64,000 nucleotides of DNA, taken from Gilvirhabdus luticola (GTDB lineage Bacteria; Bacteroidota; Bacteroidia; Flavobacteriales; Flavobacteriaceae). Each line of letters opens with the position of its first letter. Position 1 is the stretch's first letter. The notes under the pieces are model-generated. The model worked only from the letters and a program-made list of their open reading frames with translations. It did no database searches and was not told the origin of the DNA. A program made the translations under genes and the position numbers. The stretch lies in NCBI RefSeq assembly GCF_032583975.1, contig NZ_JAWHTF010000002.1; one strand, written 5' to 3'. This document shows, piece by piece, positions 17,291-25,026 of the stretch.

Positions 17291-17587
17291 TTATAAACTT
17301 AAGACACCATTTTCTGCAGCTGCATAATCATTCCATACATACGCATCTGCTTGGTCGTCGTTAACATATACGCCGTCAACAACATATCTAAATTCATAAG
17401 AATTGTCTTTTTCTAAATTTACAGTTCCTTTAAAAGTTCCGTTTTTTAACTTTTTAAGTTCAACGGCTTCCGTATTCCACTCATTAAAACTTCCTACAAC
17501 TGCCACCTGACTTGCGTCTTCAGCAGGTACAGAAAATGTTACTTTACAAACTGGTTTGCTTTTTAAATATTGTTTTGTAATTGCCAT
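17291..17587 (-). CDS. Stand-alone CBM48/isoamylase early-set domain protein
   Basis: A 98-residue cytosolic protein made of one glycogen-binding (CBM48/AMPK-beta-like) fold: VTFSVPAEDASQVAVVGSFN, EWN, FKGTVNLEKDNSYEFRYVVDG, then a short acidic tail. No enzyme domain is attached. Such lone modules are found in Flavobacteriia; the partner is unknown. It lies 6 bases after a 31-codon basic reading frame in its own leader and has a good promoter at 17739-17767. Confidence 0.85.
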   Translation of the reverse strand: MAITKQYLKSKPVCKVTFSVPAEDASQVAVVGSFNEWNTEAVELKKLKNGTFKGTVNLEKDNSYEFRYVVDGVYVNDDQADAYVWNDYAAAENGVLSL

Positions 17588-17593
17588 AATATC

Positions 17594-17689
17594 TTATTTT
17601 AAATTATTAAATCTTCTTTTTGTGTTCCAGATGTATCCCTTCTTAAGGGCGTTCATCTCTTGTGTGAATTTGTTGTTTCTTGTTCTCAT
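17594..17689 (-). CDS. Possible 31-codon basic leader ORF ahead of the CBM48 gene
   Basis: An ATG at 17689 opens 31 codons ending in TAA at 17594-17596, 6 bases before the CBM48 ATG. The predicted peptide is strongly basic (nine Lys/Arg, only one acidic residue) and begins MRTRNNKFTQEMNALK. It falls wholly within the predicted transcript from the promoter at 17739-17767. It may be a real small protein or a regulatory leader peptide. No homolog is known to me, so confidence is limited. Confidence 0.4.
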   Translation of the reverse strand: MRTRNNKFTQEMNALKKGYIWNTKRRFNNLK

Positions 17690-17738
17690 AATTTCTGTAT
17701 TTTAATTATACATCAATTAACTTGACTCATTTCGGCTA

Positions 17739-17767
17739 CAAATGTATAAAACAATTTTTCAGACAAA
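17739..17767 (-). promoter_or_regulatory. Bacteroidota-type promoter for the small ORF/CBM48 transcript
   Basis: On the minus strand TTTG (17767-17764), a 17-base spacer, then TACATTTG (17746-17739): an exact match to TTTG and TAnnTTTG. The predicted start near 17733 gives a leader of about 44 bases before the small ORF. Confidence 0.7.
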
Positions 17768-18070
17768 AACCAAAAAAGGATCTAAAGCAAAAGATTTATT
17801 GATTTGATTAAAAAGGCTTCACAATTATTTAAAGTATGTAAAAAATTAATACATATTTTATGAGATTATCAATGCAAATTTTTACTTCTTTTAGCCTGAT
17901 TATCAACTACATCGTTTGCGTTTTTACTATTATTGTTCTTTCCAAATCTAATATATCGTTTTCGCAACTATTCCCATGTCAAATTCAATATTTTAAAAGT
18001 AATTCCTGTCAAAAAGTACTTATATAAGTCATCAAAAAAAGTTAACTTTACATTCTAACATTTCATAAAT
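17768..18070. other. Non-coding stretch between the CBM48 promoter and the DHFR fusion
   Basis: About 300 AT-rich bases. A 55-codon open frame at 17860-18027 (plus strand) with a hydrophobic N-terminus is present, but I see no promoter or recognisable protein family and treat it as chance. TAACTTTA at 18043-18050 is a poor -7 candidate for the downstream gene. Confidence 0.4.
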
Positions 18071-18994
18071 ATGTTTGGGAAAAAGAAGCCTGTTCAGCAG
18101 ATAGATAAGGAACAATTAGAGTTAATACAAACTGCGCAAAAGCGAATAAAACAAAAAAAACGTTTATATGCTCATTTTGTGTTCTTTTTAATTGGTTCTG
18201 TGTTTATTATTATTGCCAATTTAGTTCTTGATTTAGGAAAAGACATCAAACCTTTTGGTGTAGATTGGTTTGTTTATCCAATTGTAATTTGGTTGTTTTT
18301 CTTTTTATATCATGCTTTTAATGTGTTCGTTACACATAAATTTTTGGGACAAGATTGGGAACAAAAGCAGCTTGATAAGCTTGTTTCTTCTCAACGCGCA
18401 AGGATTGATGCCTTAAAAATACAATTTTTAAAGGAAGAAACCCAAATGGCTAAAGAAGAGATTGAACAAGAAAAACACGCTAAAAAAAAAACCACTAAAT
18501 CTTCAGAATTAACCATTATTGTAGCTGCCGGCGAAAACAATGCCATTGGCAAGGACAATGACCTTATTTGGCATTTGAGTGATGATTTAAAACGTTTTAA
18601 AACACTAACAAATGGGCACCATATTATTATGGGAAGAAAAACCTATGAGAGTTTTCCGAAACCTTTGCCAAATAGAACTCATATTGTCATAACAAGACAA
18701 GACAATTACAAAGTTCCTGATGGTGTTATTGTTGTAAATAACCTCGAAGATGCCGTTGATGCTTGTAGAAAAGATAATCAACCATTCATTATTGGAGGAG
18801 GTGAAATTTATAAGCAATCTATACCTTTAGCAGATAAATTAGAAATCACAAGAGTTCATAAATCTTTTGAAAATGCCGATACTTTTTTCCCTGAAATTGA
18901 TACTAATATTTGGAAAGAAGTGAGCAAGTCTTATCATGAAATAGATCAAAACCACAAGCATGCATTTTCGTTTATTACATATACCAGAAAATAA
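18071..18994 (+). CDS. 2TM-domain/dihydrofolate reductase fusion
   Basis: A 307-residue fusion. Residues 1-145 are a 2TM domain: two hydrophobic helices (about 33-54 and 65-88) and a charged helical linker. Residues 147-307 are a complete DHFR: LTIIVAAGENNAIGKDNDLIW, catalytic Asp172 in HLSDDLKRF, HIIMGRKTYESF, IVITRQ and FIIGGGEIYKQ. DHFR reduces dihydrofolate with NADPH, resupplying thymidylate synthase (thyA, upstream). The fusion would hold it at the inner membrane. The joint lies at an A10 run (18482-18491), where one added A gives a stop three codons later, releasing the 2TM part alone. No ATG lies between the A-run and the DHFR fold. Confidence 0.88.
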   Translation: MFGKKKPVQQIDKEQLELIQTAQKRIKQKKRLYAHFVFFLIGSVFIIIANLVLDLGKDIKPFGVDWFVYPIVIWLFFFLYHAFNVFVTHKFLGQDWEQKQLDKLVSSQRARIDALKIQFLKEETQMAKEEIEQEKHAKKKTTKSSELTIIVAAGENNAIGKDNDLIWHLSDDLKRFKTLTNGHHIIMGRKTYESFPKPLPNRTHIVITRQDNYKVPDGVIVVNNLEDAVDACRKDNQPFIIGGGEIYKQSIPLADKLEITRVHKSFENADTFFPEIDTNIWKEVSKSYHEIDQNHKHAFSFITYTRK

Positions 18995-18997
18995 ATC

Positions 18998-19558
18998 ATG
19001 TCCGAAAAAGAAAAAATGTTATCTGGAGAAATGTATAATCCATTGAATCCAGAATTGGTTGCAGAAAGACACCAATGCAGGTCGTTATTTCAAGAAATCA
19101 ACAAATTGACTGAAGATGAAAAAAAACAGCGTTTTAAATTATTTTACAAGTTAATTCCAAATGCTGGCAAGAATTTATGGATAGAACCTCCTTTTTACTG
19201 TGATTATGGCTATAACATCATAGCAGGAGATAATGTCTTTATGAATTTTAACTGCTGTATTTTAGATGTTGCACCTGTTAATATTGGTAATCATTGTATG
19301 TTTGGTCCAAACGTACAGATCTATACTGCAACTCATCCTCTAGAAGCCAAGACCAGAAATAGTGGTCGCGAATTTGCCAAACCTATTACTATTGGAAAAA
19401 ATGTTTGGATTGGTGGTCATGCTGTAATTTGTCCTGGTGTAACTATTGGCGACAATGTTGTTATTGGTGCTGGAGCAATCGTGACAAAAAGCTTTCCAGA
19501 TAATGTCTTTATTGCTGGAAATCCAGCTAAAATTGTAAAAGAAATTGACAATAGTTAA
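18998..19558 (+). CDS. Sugar O-acetyltransferase (maltose/galactoside type)
   Basis: A 186-residue acetyl-CoA-dependent acetyltransferase with an N-terminal Mac domain (EKMLSGEMYNP, RHQCRSLFQEIN) and a left-handed beta-helix of hexapeptide repeats (NIGNHCMFGPNVQI, ITIGKNVWIGGHAVI, VTIGDNVVIGAGAIV). The catalytic His is in TATHPL. The physiological sugar is not known for most members. It begins 3 bases after the DHFR fusion stop, so the two are likely co-transcribed. Confidence 0.9.
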   Translation: MSEKEKMLSGEMYNPLNPELVAERHQCRSLFQEINKLTEDEKKQRFKLFYKLIPNAGKNLWIEPPFYCDYGYNIIAGDNVFMNFNCCILDVAPVNIGNHCMFGPNVQIYTATHPLEAKTRNSGREFAKPITIGKNVWIGGHAVICPGVTIGDNVVIGAGAIVTKSFPDNVFIAGNPAKIVKEIDNS

Positions 19559-19674
19559 TTTTTCTTACAAAGATAAAAGTAAGTGCTTTCTTATTTTATC
19601 TACCGCATTTACAGTTAGTTAAGCACCATTTAAAATTATTTTATTACATTAGTAGCCACCAAATCTTATTAACC

Positions 19675-20724
19675 ATGAAAACAATTGTAATTAAACCTAC
19701 ATTACTACTGCTGTTATTTGCTTTTATTTTATTAGGCTGTAGTTCTACTAACAATCTAACGATGAACGTTACAGAGCCAGCACCTGTATACGTTCCAAAT
19801 CATATTCAGCGTATAGGAATTTTAAATAGAAGTGAATCTACCTCTAACAAAACTCTTGACGATATAGACAAGATTTTTTCTGCCGAAGGACTTCATCTGG
19901 ACAGAGAAGGCGCAGACAATATCATTCAAGGCATGCAAGACGAATTTGAAAAAAACAAAACCTTCAAAGATGTTATTCTAGTTGAATCTGATAAAGTTGA
20001 AAACCCAGGTCTTGGCATCTTTCCAAATGCATTGTCTTGGAACATGGTCAACCAAATTTGTGAAGAAAACAACATTGATGCATTGGTAGTACTTTCCTTT
20101 TACGATACAGATGCTTCTATAAAATATAATGCTCAAACTATAGATAAAGTCAACGCCTTCGGAATCAAAATTCCAGTTATAGAACATACTGCAGAAGTGA
20201 ACACCAATATTCTGGCAGGCTTCAGAATTTATGATAATGCTAATAAAACGATTCTTGACGAGATTATGAACAGTGATTGGTCAAGAACTATTGGTCGTGG
20301 CATTAATCCAGTAAAAGCTGCGGAAGCCATTGCAGGACGTACAGAAGCTGTTTTACAAATAAGCAATGGTTTAGGTCATCGCTATGCTTTGAGAACCTAT
20401 CCTTTTAAGATACGTGTCACGCGTGAATATTATGTAAAAGGCACAGATAATTTTGAAATTGCGATGCGAAGAGCCCAAACAGGAGATTGGGATGGTGCTG
20501 CAGAACTTTGGGAACTAGAAATCAGTAATCCAAACTCTAAAATTGCAGGTCGTGCTTGTTATAATATGGCAATCATTAACGAAATAAATGGTGACTTGTT
20601 GGCAGCTAAAGATTGGGCTTCAAAAGCTTATACAGATTACAGAGATAAAAATGCCTTACGCTATTTGAATATTCTAAAAAACCGAATGGCAAAGAATGAG
20701 TTGCTAGCTATGCGATCTAACTAA
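19675..20724 (+). CDS. DUF6340-type lipoprotein
   Basis: A 349-residue lipoprotein; the lipobox is LLGC with Cys at about residue 22. The N-terminal half resembles the alpha/beta fold of outer-membrane assembly lipoproteins (HIQRIGILNRSES, IDALVVLSFYDTDASI). The C-terminal part (about 255-349) is TPR-like (MRRAQTGDWDGAAELWELE, GRACYNMAIINEINGDLLAAKDWA). I place it in the DUF6340 family from overall pattern; function is unknown. Confidence 0.72.
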   Translation: MKTIVIKPTLLLLLFAFILLGCSSTNNLTMNVTEPAPVYVPNHIQRIGILNRSESTSNKTLDDIDKIFSAEGLHLDREGADNIIQGMQDEFEKNKTFKDVILVESDKVENPGLGIFPNALSWNMVNQICEENNIDALVVLSFYDTDASIKYNAQTIDKVNAFGIKIPVIEHTAEVNTNILAGFRIYDNANKTILDEIMNSDWSRTIGRGINPVKAAEAIAGRTEAVLQISNGLGHRYALRTYPFKIRVTREYYVKGTDNFEIAMRRAQTGDWDGAAELWELEISNPNSKIAGRACYNMAIINEINGDLLAAKDWASKAYTDYRDKNALRYLNILKNRMAKNELLAMRSN

Positions 20725-20742
20725 ATACTTGGCTTTATTAAA

Positions 20743-20761
20743 AAAATAGTCGAACTTCGTT
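20743..20761 (+). repeat. Dispersed repeat copy between DUF6340 and amidohydrolase genes
   Basis: AAAATAGTCGAACTTCGTT is identical to 7654-7672. After it the sequence diverges (ACTTCTG rather than TAAC), so the GTTTAAC box is lost here. Confidence 0.6.
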
Positions 20762-20815
20762 ACTTCTGTATTTAAGATGCACTTAATGAATCATTGACTT
20801 TTAATAAACCAATTA

Positions 20816-22501
20816 ATGAAGCTTTTTAAACCCTTTTATTTTCTTGTTTTAGTAATTACTTTTTATAGTTGTAATGACCAGGAGCAATTTGATATACTTA
20901 TAAGACAAGGTCAAATATTGGATGGCTCTGGAAACAATTCCTATATTGGAGATATAGCAATCAATGCAGATACGATTGCCGTTATTGGTGATCTTAAAGA
21001 CGCTAAAGGACTAATTGAAATTGATGCTACTGGATTGGCAGTTGCGCCAGGCTTTATAAACATGTTGAGTTGGGCAACAGAATCTTTGATTGAAGACGGA
21101 AGATCGATGAGCGATATCAAGCAAGGCGTAACTTTAGAGGTTTTTGGAGAAGGTTGGTCTATGGGTCCAATAAGTGAAGAAATGAGAGCAGGATGGCTAA
21201 AAGATCAAGGAGACATCAAATATGATATTAATTGGACTACACTAGATGAATATCTTCAATTTCTTGTCAATAAAGGCATTTCAACAAATGTAGCCTCTTT
21301 CGTTGGAGCAACAACCTTAAGAATACACGTCATTGGTTTTGAAGATAGAGCTCCTACGCAGAAAGAACTTGAAACCATGAAGTCTTTGGTCAAACAAGCT
21401 ATGGAAGAAGGTGCTTTGGGTATTGGTTCATCATTAATTTATGCTCCAGCATTTTACTCCAGCACGGAAGAGTTGATTGAATTGTGCAAAGTAGCTTCAG
21501 CCTATGATGGTATGTACATTTCACATTTGCGAAGTGAAGGTCCAAAACTTTTAGAAAGCTTGGATGAACTTATCAAAATTGCTAAAGAAGCTAATATTAG
21601 AGCAGAAGTTTACCATTTAAAGCAAAGTGGTAAAGCCAATTGGAATAAGTTAGACTATGTAGTGACAAAAATTGATTCTGCGAGAACAGCAGGTTTACAT
21701 ATTACAACAGACATGTACACATATACCGCAGGTGCTACTGGTTTGAATGCGTCTATGCCACCATGGGTACAGGAAGGAGGATTTGATCAATGGGTAGAAC
21801 GTTTACAGAATCCTGAAATCAGAAAGAAAGTGCTTCATGAAATGAGCGTACCGACTGATGACTGGGAAAATTTATTACAAGCTGCTGGATCGGCAGATAA
21901 AGTATTGCTTATTGGTTTTAAAAATGATAGCTTAAAATATCTTACAGGGAAAACTTTAGCACAAGTAGCAAATATACGACATAAATCGCCAGAAGAAACC
22001 GCTATGGACTTGGTGGTAGATGATGGCAGTAGAGTTGATGCCGTTTATTTTTTAATGTCTGAAGACAACGTGAAAAAACAAATTGCTTTACCATGGATGA
22101 GCTTTGGCTCTGATGCAGAATCATCTGCTCCAGAAGGTGTTTTTTTAAAATCCTCCACACATCCTCGTGCTTATGGCAATGTAGCAAGATTGTTGGGTAA
22201 ATATGTTAGAGATGAAAAGGTAATCTCTTTAGAAGAAGCAGTCTATAAGCTTACTACTCTACCAGCTACCAATTTAAAAATAAAAAAACGTGGTGCTTTA
22301 AAAGAAGGCTTTTATGCCGATATAGCCATTTTTAATCCCAAAGCCATACAAGACCATGCAAATTTTGAGAACCCACAACAATTGTCCACTGGTATGGAAC
22401 ATGTCTTTGTAAATGGCAATCAGGTTTTAAAAGATGGCGAACATACAGGTGCATTACCGGGACAAGTAGTAAGAGGTCCTGGATGGAAAGGTACTGAATA
22501 A
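20816..22501 (+). CDS. Amidohydrolase related to N-acyl-D-amino-acid deacylase, atypical metal site
   Basis: A 561-residue exported lipoprotein (lipobox FYSC, Cys about 19) of the amidohydrolase superfamily. Family members remove acyl groups from D-amino acids. Retained ligand segments are ISHLRSE (His237), YHLKQSG (His267) and FGSDAES (Asp). The usual PGFIDxHxH motif is replaced by PGFINMLSWA (78-87), so both N-terminal histidines are gone, and the GNCG cysteine region reads GEGW (111-114). Metal binding must differ from the standard enzyme, or activity has changed. The C-terminus has the usual GFYADIAIF and RGPGW segments. It is flanked by copies of the 7654 repeat. Confidence 0.8.
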   Translation: MKLFKPFYFLVLVITFYSCNDQEQFDILIRQGQILDGSGNNSYIGDIAINADTIAVIGDLKDAKGLIEIDATGLAVAPGFINMLSWATESLIEDGRSMSDIKQGVTLEVFGEGWSMGPISEEMRAGWLKDQGDIKYDINWTTLDEYLQFLVNKGISTNVASFVGATTLRIHVIGFEDRAPTQKELETMKSLVKQAMEEGALGIGSSLIYAPAFYSSTEELIELCKVASAYDGMYISHLRSEGPKLLESLDELIKIAKEANIRAEVYHLKQSGKANWNKLDYVVTKIDSARTAGLHITTDMYTYTAGATGLNASMPPWVQEGGFDQWVERLQNPEIRKKVLHEMSVPTDDWENLLQAAGSADKVLLIGFKNDSLKYLTGKTLAQVANIRHKSPEETAMDLVVDDGSRVDAVYFLMSEDNVKKQIALPWMSFGSDAESSAPEGVFLKSSTHPRAYGNVARLLGKYVRDEKVISLEEAVYKLTTLPATNLKIKKRGALKEGFYADIAIFNPKAIQDHANFENPQQLSTGMEHVFVNGNQVLKDGEHTGALPGQVVRGPGWKGTE

Positions 22502-22554
22502 TGCAATACACAATCTATTTGATTGCTGTACAAAACTGGCTTGATTTTCTCAAA

Positions 22555-22577
22555 AAAATAGCCGAAATTCGTTTAAC
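22555..22577 (+). repeat. Dispersed repeat copy with TTCGTTTAAC box (left of the small membrane protein)
   Basis: AAAATAGCCGAAATTCGTT (22555-22573) differs at two positions from the copies at 7654 and 20743, and ends in TTCGTTTAAC (22568-22577). A one-mismatch inverted partner, GTTAAATGAA, lies at 23156-23165 beyond the next gene. Confidence 0.55.
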
Positions 22578-22646
22578 TATGCCTAATAACAACTTAAGCT
22601 GTGATTAGCCTGACATTGTGGTTGATTAATTTAACCCAAATATATC

Positions 22647-23126
22647 ATGGACAAAAAAATATCATTCTTAATAATCCTAATTCTATCATCGATTCCCTCT
22701 TTGGTTGGACCTATTGCTAACATTGGGCAATGGAGTGGTTCAAATTCGCCTTATTTGAGTCAAATTTTAACTGGGTTTCCAACATTACTATTTGGAACAT
22801 GGATTGGATATAAATTCATATTTCTCATTGGTATTAATAAGAATGTTAGATCAAAATCCAGTTCAGTAATGAAGTCATTGACAATATTCTTGTTTACATT
22901 TCTAGCCTGTTTGGCTTCCTGGAGTATTTGTCAGGAAATCCTATTGGTATTACAAAAAGCATTTGGAATGATAGAAGCCATTAATTGTGGATGGTTTGAT
23001 GGTATAATTGGCTTACCACTATTAATGATTTATAGTTTCGTTCCTTGTTTAATTGCAGCATTTTTAAATGGTGTCATTTCTTTTATTGTCTTTAAAAGAC
23101 CAAAAGCTAACCACAACAATATTTAA
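22647..23126 (+). CDS. Small membrane protein of unknown function
   Basis: A 159-residue protein with about four hydrophobic helices (roughly 5-25, 40-62, 76-103, 122-150). No family is recognised. A conserved-looking loop WSGSNSPYLSQILTGFPTLL follows the first helix. It is bracketed by inverted TTCGTTTAAC / GTTAAATGAA boxes in the same way as the methyltransferase at 7754, suggesting both entered the chromosome by a related route. Confidence 0.65.
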   Translation: MDKKISFLIILILSSIPSLVGPIANIGQWSGSNSPYLSQILTGFPTLLFGTWIGYKFIFLIGINKNVRSKSSSVMKSLTIFLFTFLACLASWSICQEILLVLQKAFGMIEAINCGWFDGIIGLPLLMIYSFVPCLIAAFLNGVISFIVFKRPKANHNNI

Positions 23127-23155
23127 TATGCATTGAGACGCATTTTAAATAAACT

Positions 23156-23165
23156 GTTAAATGAA
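23156..23165 (-). repeat. Inverted box GTTAAATGAA right of the small membrane protein
   Basis: GTTAAATGAA differs by one base from the inverted copy of the box at 22568-22577. Ten bases alone are weak evidence; weight comes from the same arrangement around the methyltransferase. Confidence 0.35.
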
Positions 23166-23203
23166 ACTTCAAAACTATAAATTCCTTTTTGATAATTAAT
23201 TCC

Positions 23204-23211
23204 TATTTTTG
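23204..23211 (+). promoter_or_regulatory. -7 promoter box for fabD
   Basis: TATTTTTG followed by C is an exact TAnnTTTG match 22 bases before the fabD ATG at 23234. The nearest TTTG (23188-23191) is only 12 bases upstream, too close for a standard -33 element. Confidence 0.5.
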
Positions 23212-23233
23212 CAGCACTAAAAATTAATCCAAC

Positions 23234-24127
23234 ATGAAAGCCTATATATTTCCAGGTCAAGGTGCACAATTTTCTGGTATGGGATTAGACCTTTACGAGA
23301 ACTCACCTTTAGCACAAGAACTTTTTGAAAAAGCCAATCATATTCTTGGTTTCAACATCACAGACATTATGTTTGAAGGTTCTGCAGAAGACCTTAAAGA
23401 AACCAAAGTCACACAACCAGCTATTTTTTTACATTCAGTCATTCTGGCAAAAACTTTAGGAGATAGTTTTAAACCAGATATGGTTGCTGGTCATTCTCTT
23501 GGTGAGTTTTCTGCATTGGTTGCCAATAGTGCCTTAACTTTTGAAGACGGTCTTAAATTGGTTTCACAACGTGCTACTGCTATGCAAAAAGCCTGCGAAT
23601 TGCAACCGAGCACTATGGCTGCTGTATTAGGTCTTGACGACGATATAGTTGAAAAAATATGTGCCACAACCGAAGGCATTGTAGTTGCCGCTAACTATAA
23701 CTGTCCTGGCCAGTTGGTCATTTCTGGTGAAATTGAAGCTATCAATAGAGCTTGTGAAGCGTTAACAGCAGAAGGTGCAAGACGTGCTTTGGTTTTGCCT
23801 GTTGGTGGTGCTTTTCATTCACCATTAATGGAACCTGCTCGTGAAGAATTGGCTGCTGCTATAGAAAATACAACATTTAGTAAACCTAGTTGCCCAATAT
23901 ATCAAAATGTAACAGCAAATGCAGTAAATGATGAAAGCGCTATTAAAGCCAATTTAATTTCACAATTAACTGCTCCTGTACGCTGGACACAATCTGTACA
24001 ACAAATGATAGCAGATGGTGCAACAGATTTTGTTGAAGTTGGTCCCGGAAAGGTATTACAAGGTTTAGTAAAGAAAATACACAGAGAAGCAGAAACTTCT
24101 TCTGCAACATTCGGTAGCGAAGCATAA
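23234..24127 (+). CDS. fabD: Malonyl-CoA:ACP transacylase
   Basis: A 297-residue cytosolic enzyme that loads malonyl groups onto acyl carrier protein for fatty acid synthesis. The N-terminal FPGQGAQFSGMG, catalytic Ser88 in GHSLGE, the arginine segment SQRATAMQKA and the histidine in GGAFHSPLM are all present, with QNVTA and VEVGPGKVL near the end. Length is normal. It is 3 bases upstream of lspA. Confidence 0.96.
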   Translation: MKAYIFPGQGAQFSGMGLDLYENSPLAQELFEKANHILGFNITDIMFEGSAEDLKETKVTQPAIFLHSVILAKTLGDSFKPDMVAGHSLGEFSALVANSALTFEDGLKLVSQRATAMQKACELQPSTMAAVLGLDDDIVEKICATTEGIVVAANYNCPGQLVISGEIEAINRACEALTAEGARRALVLPVGGAFHSPLMEPAREELAAAIENTTFSKPSCPIYQNVTANAVNDESAIKANLISQLTAPVRWTQSVQQMIADGATDFVEVGPGKVLQGLVKKIHREAETSSATFGSEA

Positions 24128-24130
24128 CCT

Positions 24131-24637
24131 ATGAAACTATCTCGTTCAGCTTTTATAATTGTATTGATCGTTGTAAACATTGCATTAGACCAAATCTCTA
24201 AAGTTTTGGTGAGAATATATGTGGCTTATAATGAAATTATTCCTTTAATAGATGATTACCTAATCATGACCAAAGTTGAAAACAAAGGCGCCTTTTTGGG
24301 TATGGGAAGTGATTTAAATCCTATTTTAAGACTTATATTGTTACTTATTTTACCTACTGTGGTATTACTATTTGTATTACATTATGTGTTTGTAAACAAG
24401 AATATAGATAAGATGTCATTAGTAGGATTTGCTTGTATCATTGGTGGTGGTTTAGCCAACCTTTACGACAGAATAGTTTATGGAGAAGTTACCGATTTTT
24501 TACACATTGACCTAGGTGGTGTATTCAGAACTGGCATTTTTAATATAGCAGACATGTCGGTTATGCTAGGTATGGGACTTTTGCTGTTTGGTAATTATAA
24601 GCATGGGAAACTGGAAGCAGAAAAAGCTTCGGAGTAA
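24131..24637 (+). CDS. lspA: Lipoprotein signal peptidase (signal peptidase II)
   Basis: A 168-residue inner-membrane aspartyl protease with four helices that cleaves lipoprotein signal peptides. The catalytic aspartates are Asp113 (NLYDR) and Asp141 (FNIAD); DQISK and NKGAFLGMG are also family motifs. The many lipoproteins of this window (SusD, LamG, glucanases, sulfatase) would be its substrates. Probably co-transcribed with fabD. Confidence 0.95.
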   Translation: MKLSRSAFIIVLIVVNIALDQISKVLVRIYVAYNEIIPLIDDYLIMTKVENKGAFLGMGSDLNPILRLILLLILPTVVLLFVLHYVFVNKNIDKMSLVGFACIIGGGLANLYDRIVYGEVTDFLHIDLGGVFRTGIFNIADMSVMLGMGLLLFGNYKHGKLEAEKASE

Positions 24638-24657
24638 AATCTTAAATTTTTACAAAT

Positions 24658-24849
24658 TTAACTTGCCAGGTTGCAATCTGAACAATCTTTTACTTCACCA
24701 TAATAGGTTTCTCTGTATTTGTGAAGTGTTTTGTAAGGAATGTTTAAAAACATCTTTTGGATGTAGGTCACTTTGGTAAGTAATTCACCCATTCTTGGTG
24801 TATGCCTTTTTTCTGTTCTTGTTTGTCTTTTTACTTTTATCAGTTTCAT
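24658..24849 (-). CDS. Small conserved-looking protein of unknown function
   Basis: A 63-residue basic protein starting at the ATG at 24849 (MKLIKVKRQ). It has an ordered middle (MGELLTKVTYIQKMFLNIPYK) and a CxxC near the C-terminus (VKDCSDCNLA). It is convergent with lspA, ending 20 bases from its stop. A good promoter at 24871-24901 places the start site just upstream of this ATG and rules out an earlier in-frame start at 24873. I believe similar short proteins occur in other Flavobacteriia, but name no family. Confidence 0.65.
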   Translation of the reverse strand: MKLIKVKRQTRTEKRHTPRMGELLTKVTYIQKMFLNIPYKTLHKYRETYYGEVKDCSDCNLAS

Positions 24850-24870
24850 AATATCATTTATCATTAAACA

Positions 24871-24901
24871 CAAATAAACAAAGCTTTTGATGATTTACAA
24901 A
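24871..24901 (-). promoter_or_regulatory. Promoter for the 63-residue gene
   Basis: Minus strand: TTTG (24901-24898), 19-base spacer, TTTATTTG (24878-24871), one mismatch from TAnnTTTG. The predicted start near 24864 lies 15 bases before the ATG. Confidence 0.55.
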
Positions 24902-25026
24902 AAATAGAAGGTTAAATCATTGTTAATCAGTATATTATTATAAATATGATATTTATTGTGACTAATCATTAACAGATTGATAACTAATCTTGCTATAATT
25001 TAAAAATGCCTTAATAGTGAAAAATA

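Noticed and set aside
17860..18027. A 55-codon open frame with a hydrophobic N-terminus upstream of the DHFR fusion
   Set aside because: No promoter, no recognisable family, and composition typical of AT-rich intergenic DNA; likely chance.
18071..18994. DHFR fusion as a sequencing frameshift
   Set aside because: A one-base error in the A10 run would separate the frames, but no start codon precedes the DHFR fold after the run, so two intact genes cannot be restored simply. The fusion is kept, with the homopolymer flagged.
24850..25026. Possible terminator or RNA gene downstream of galE
   Set aside because: Only short AT-rich partial repeats are present; no stable stem with a T-run or RNA signature was found.
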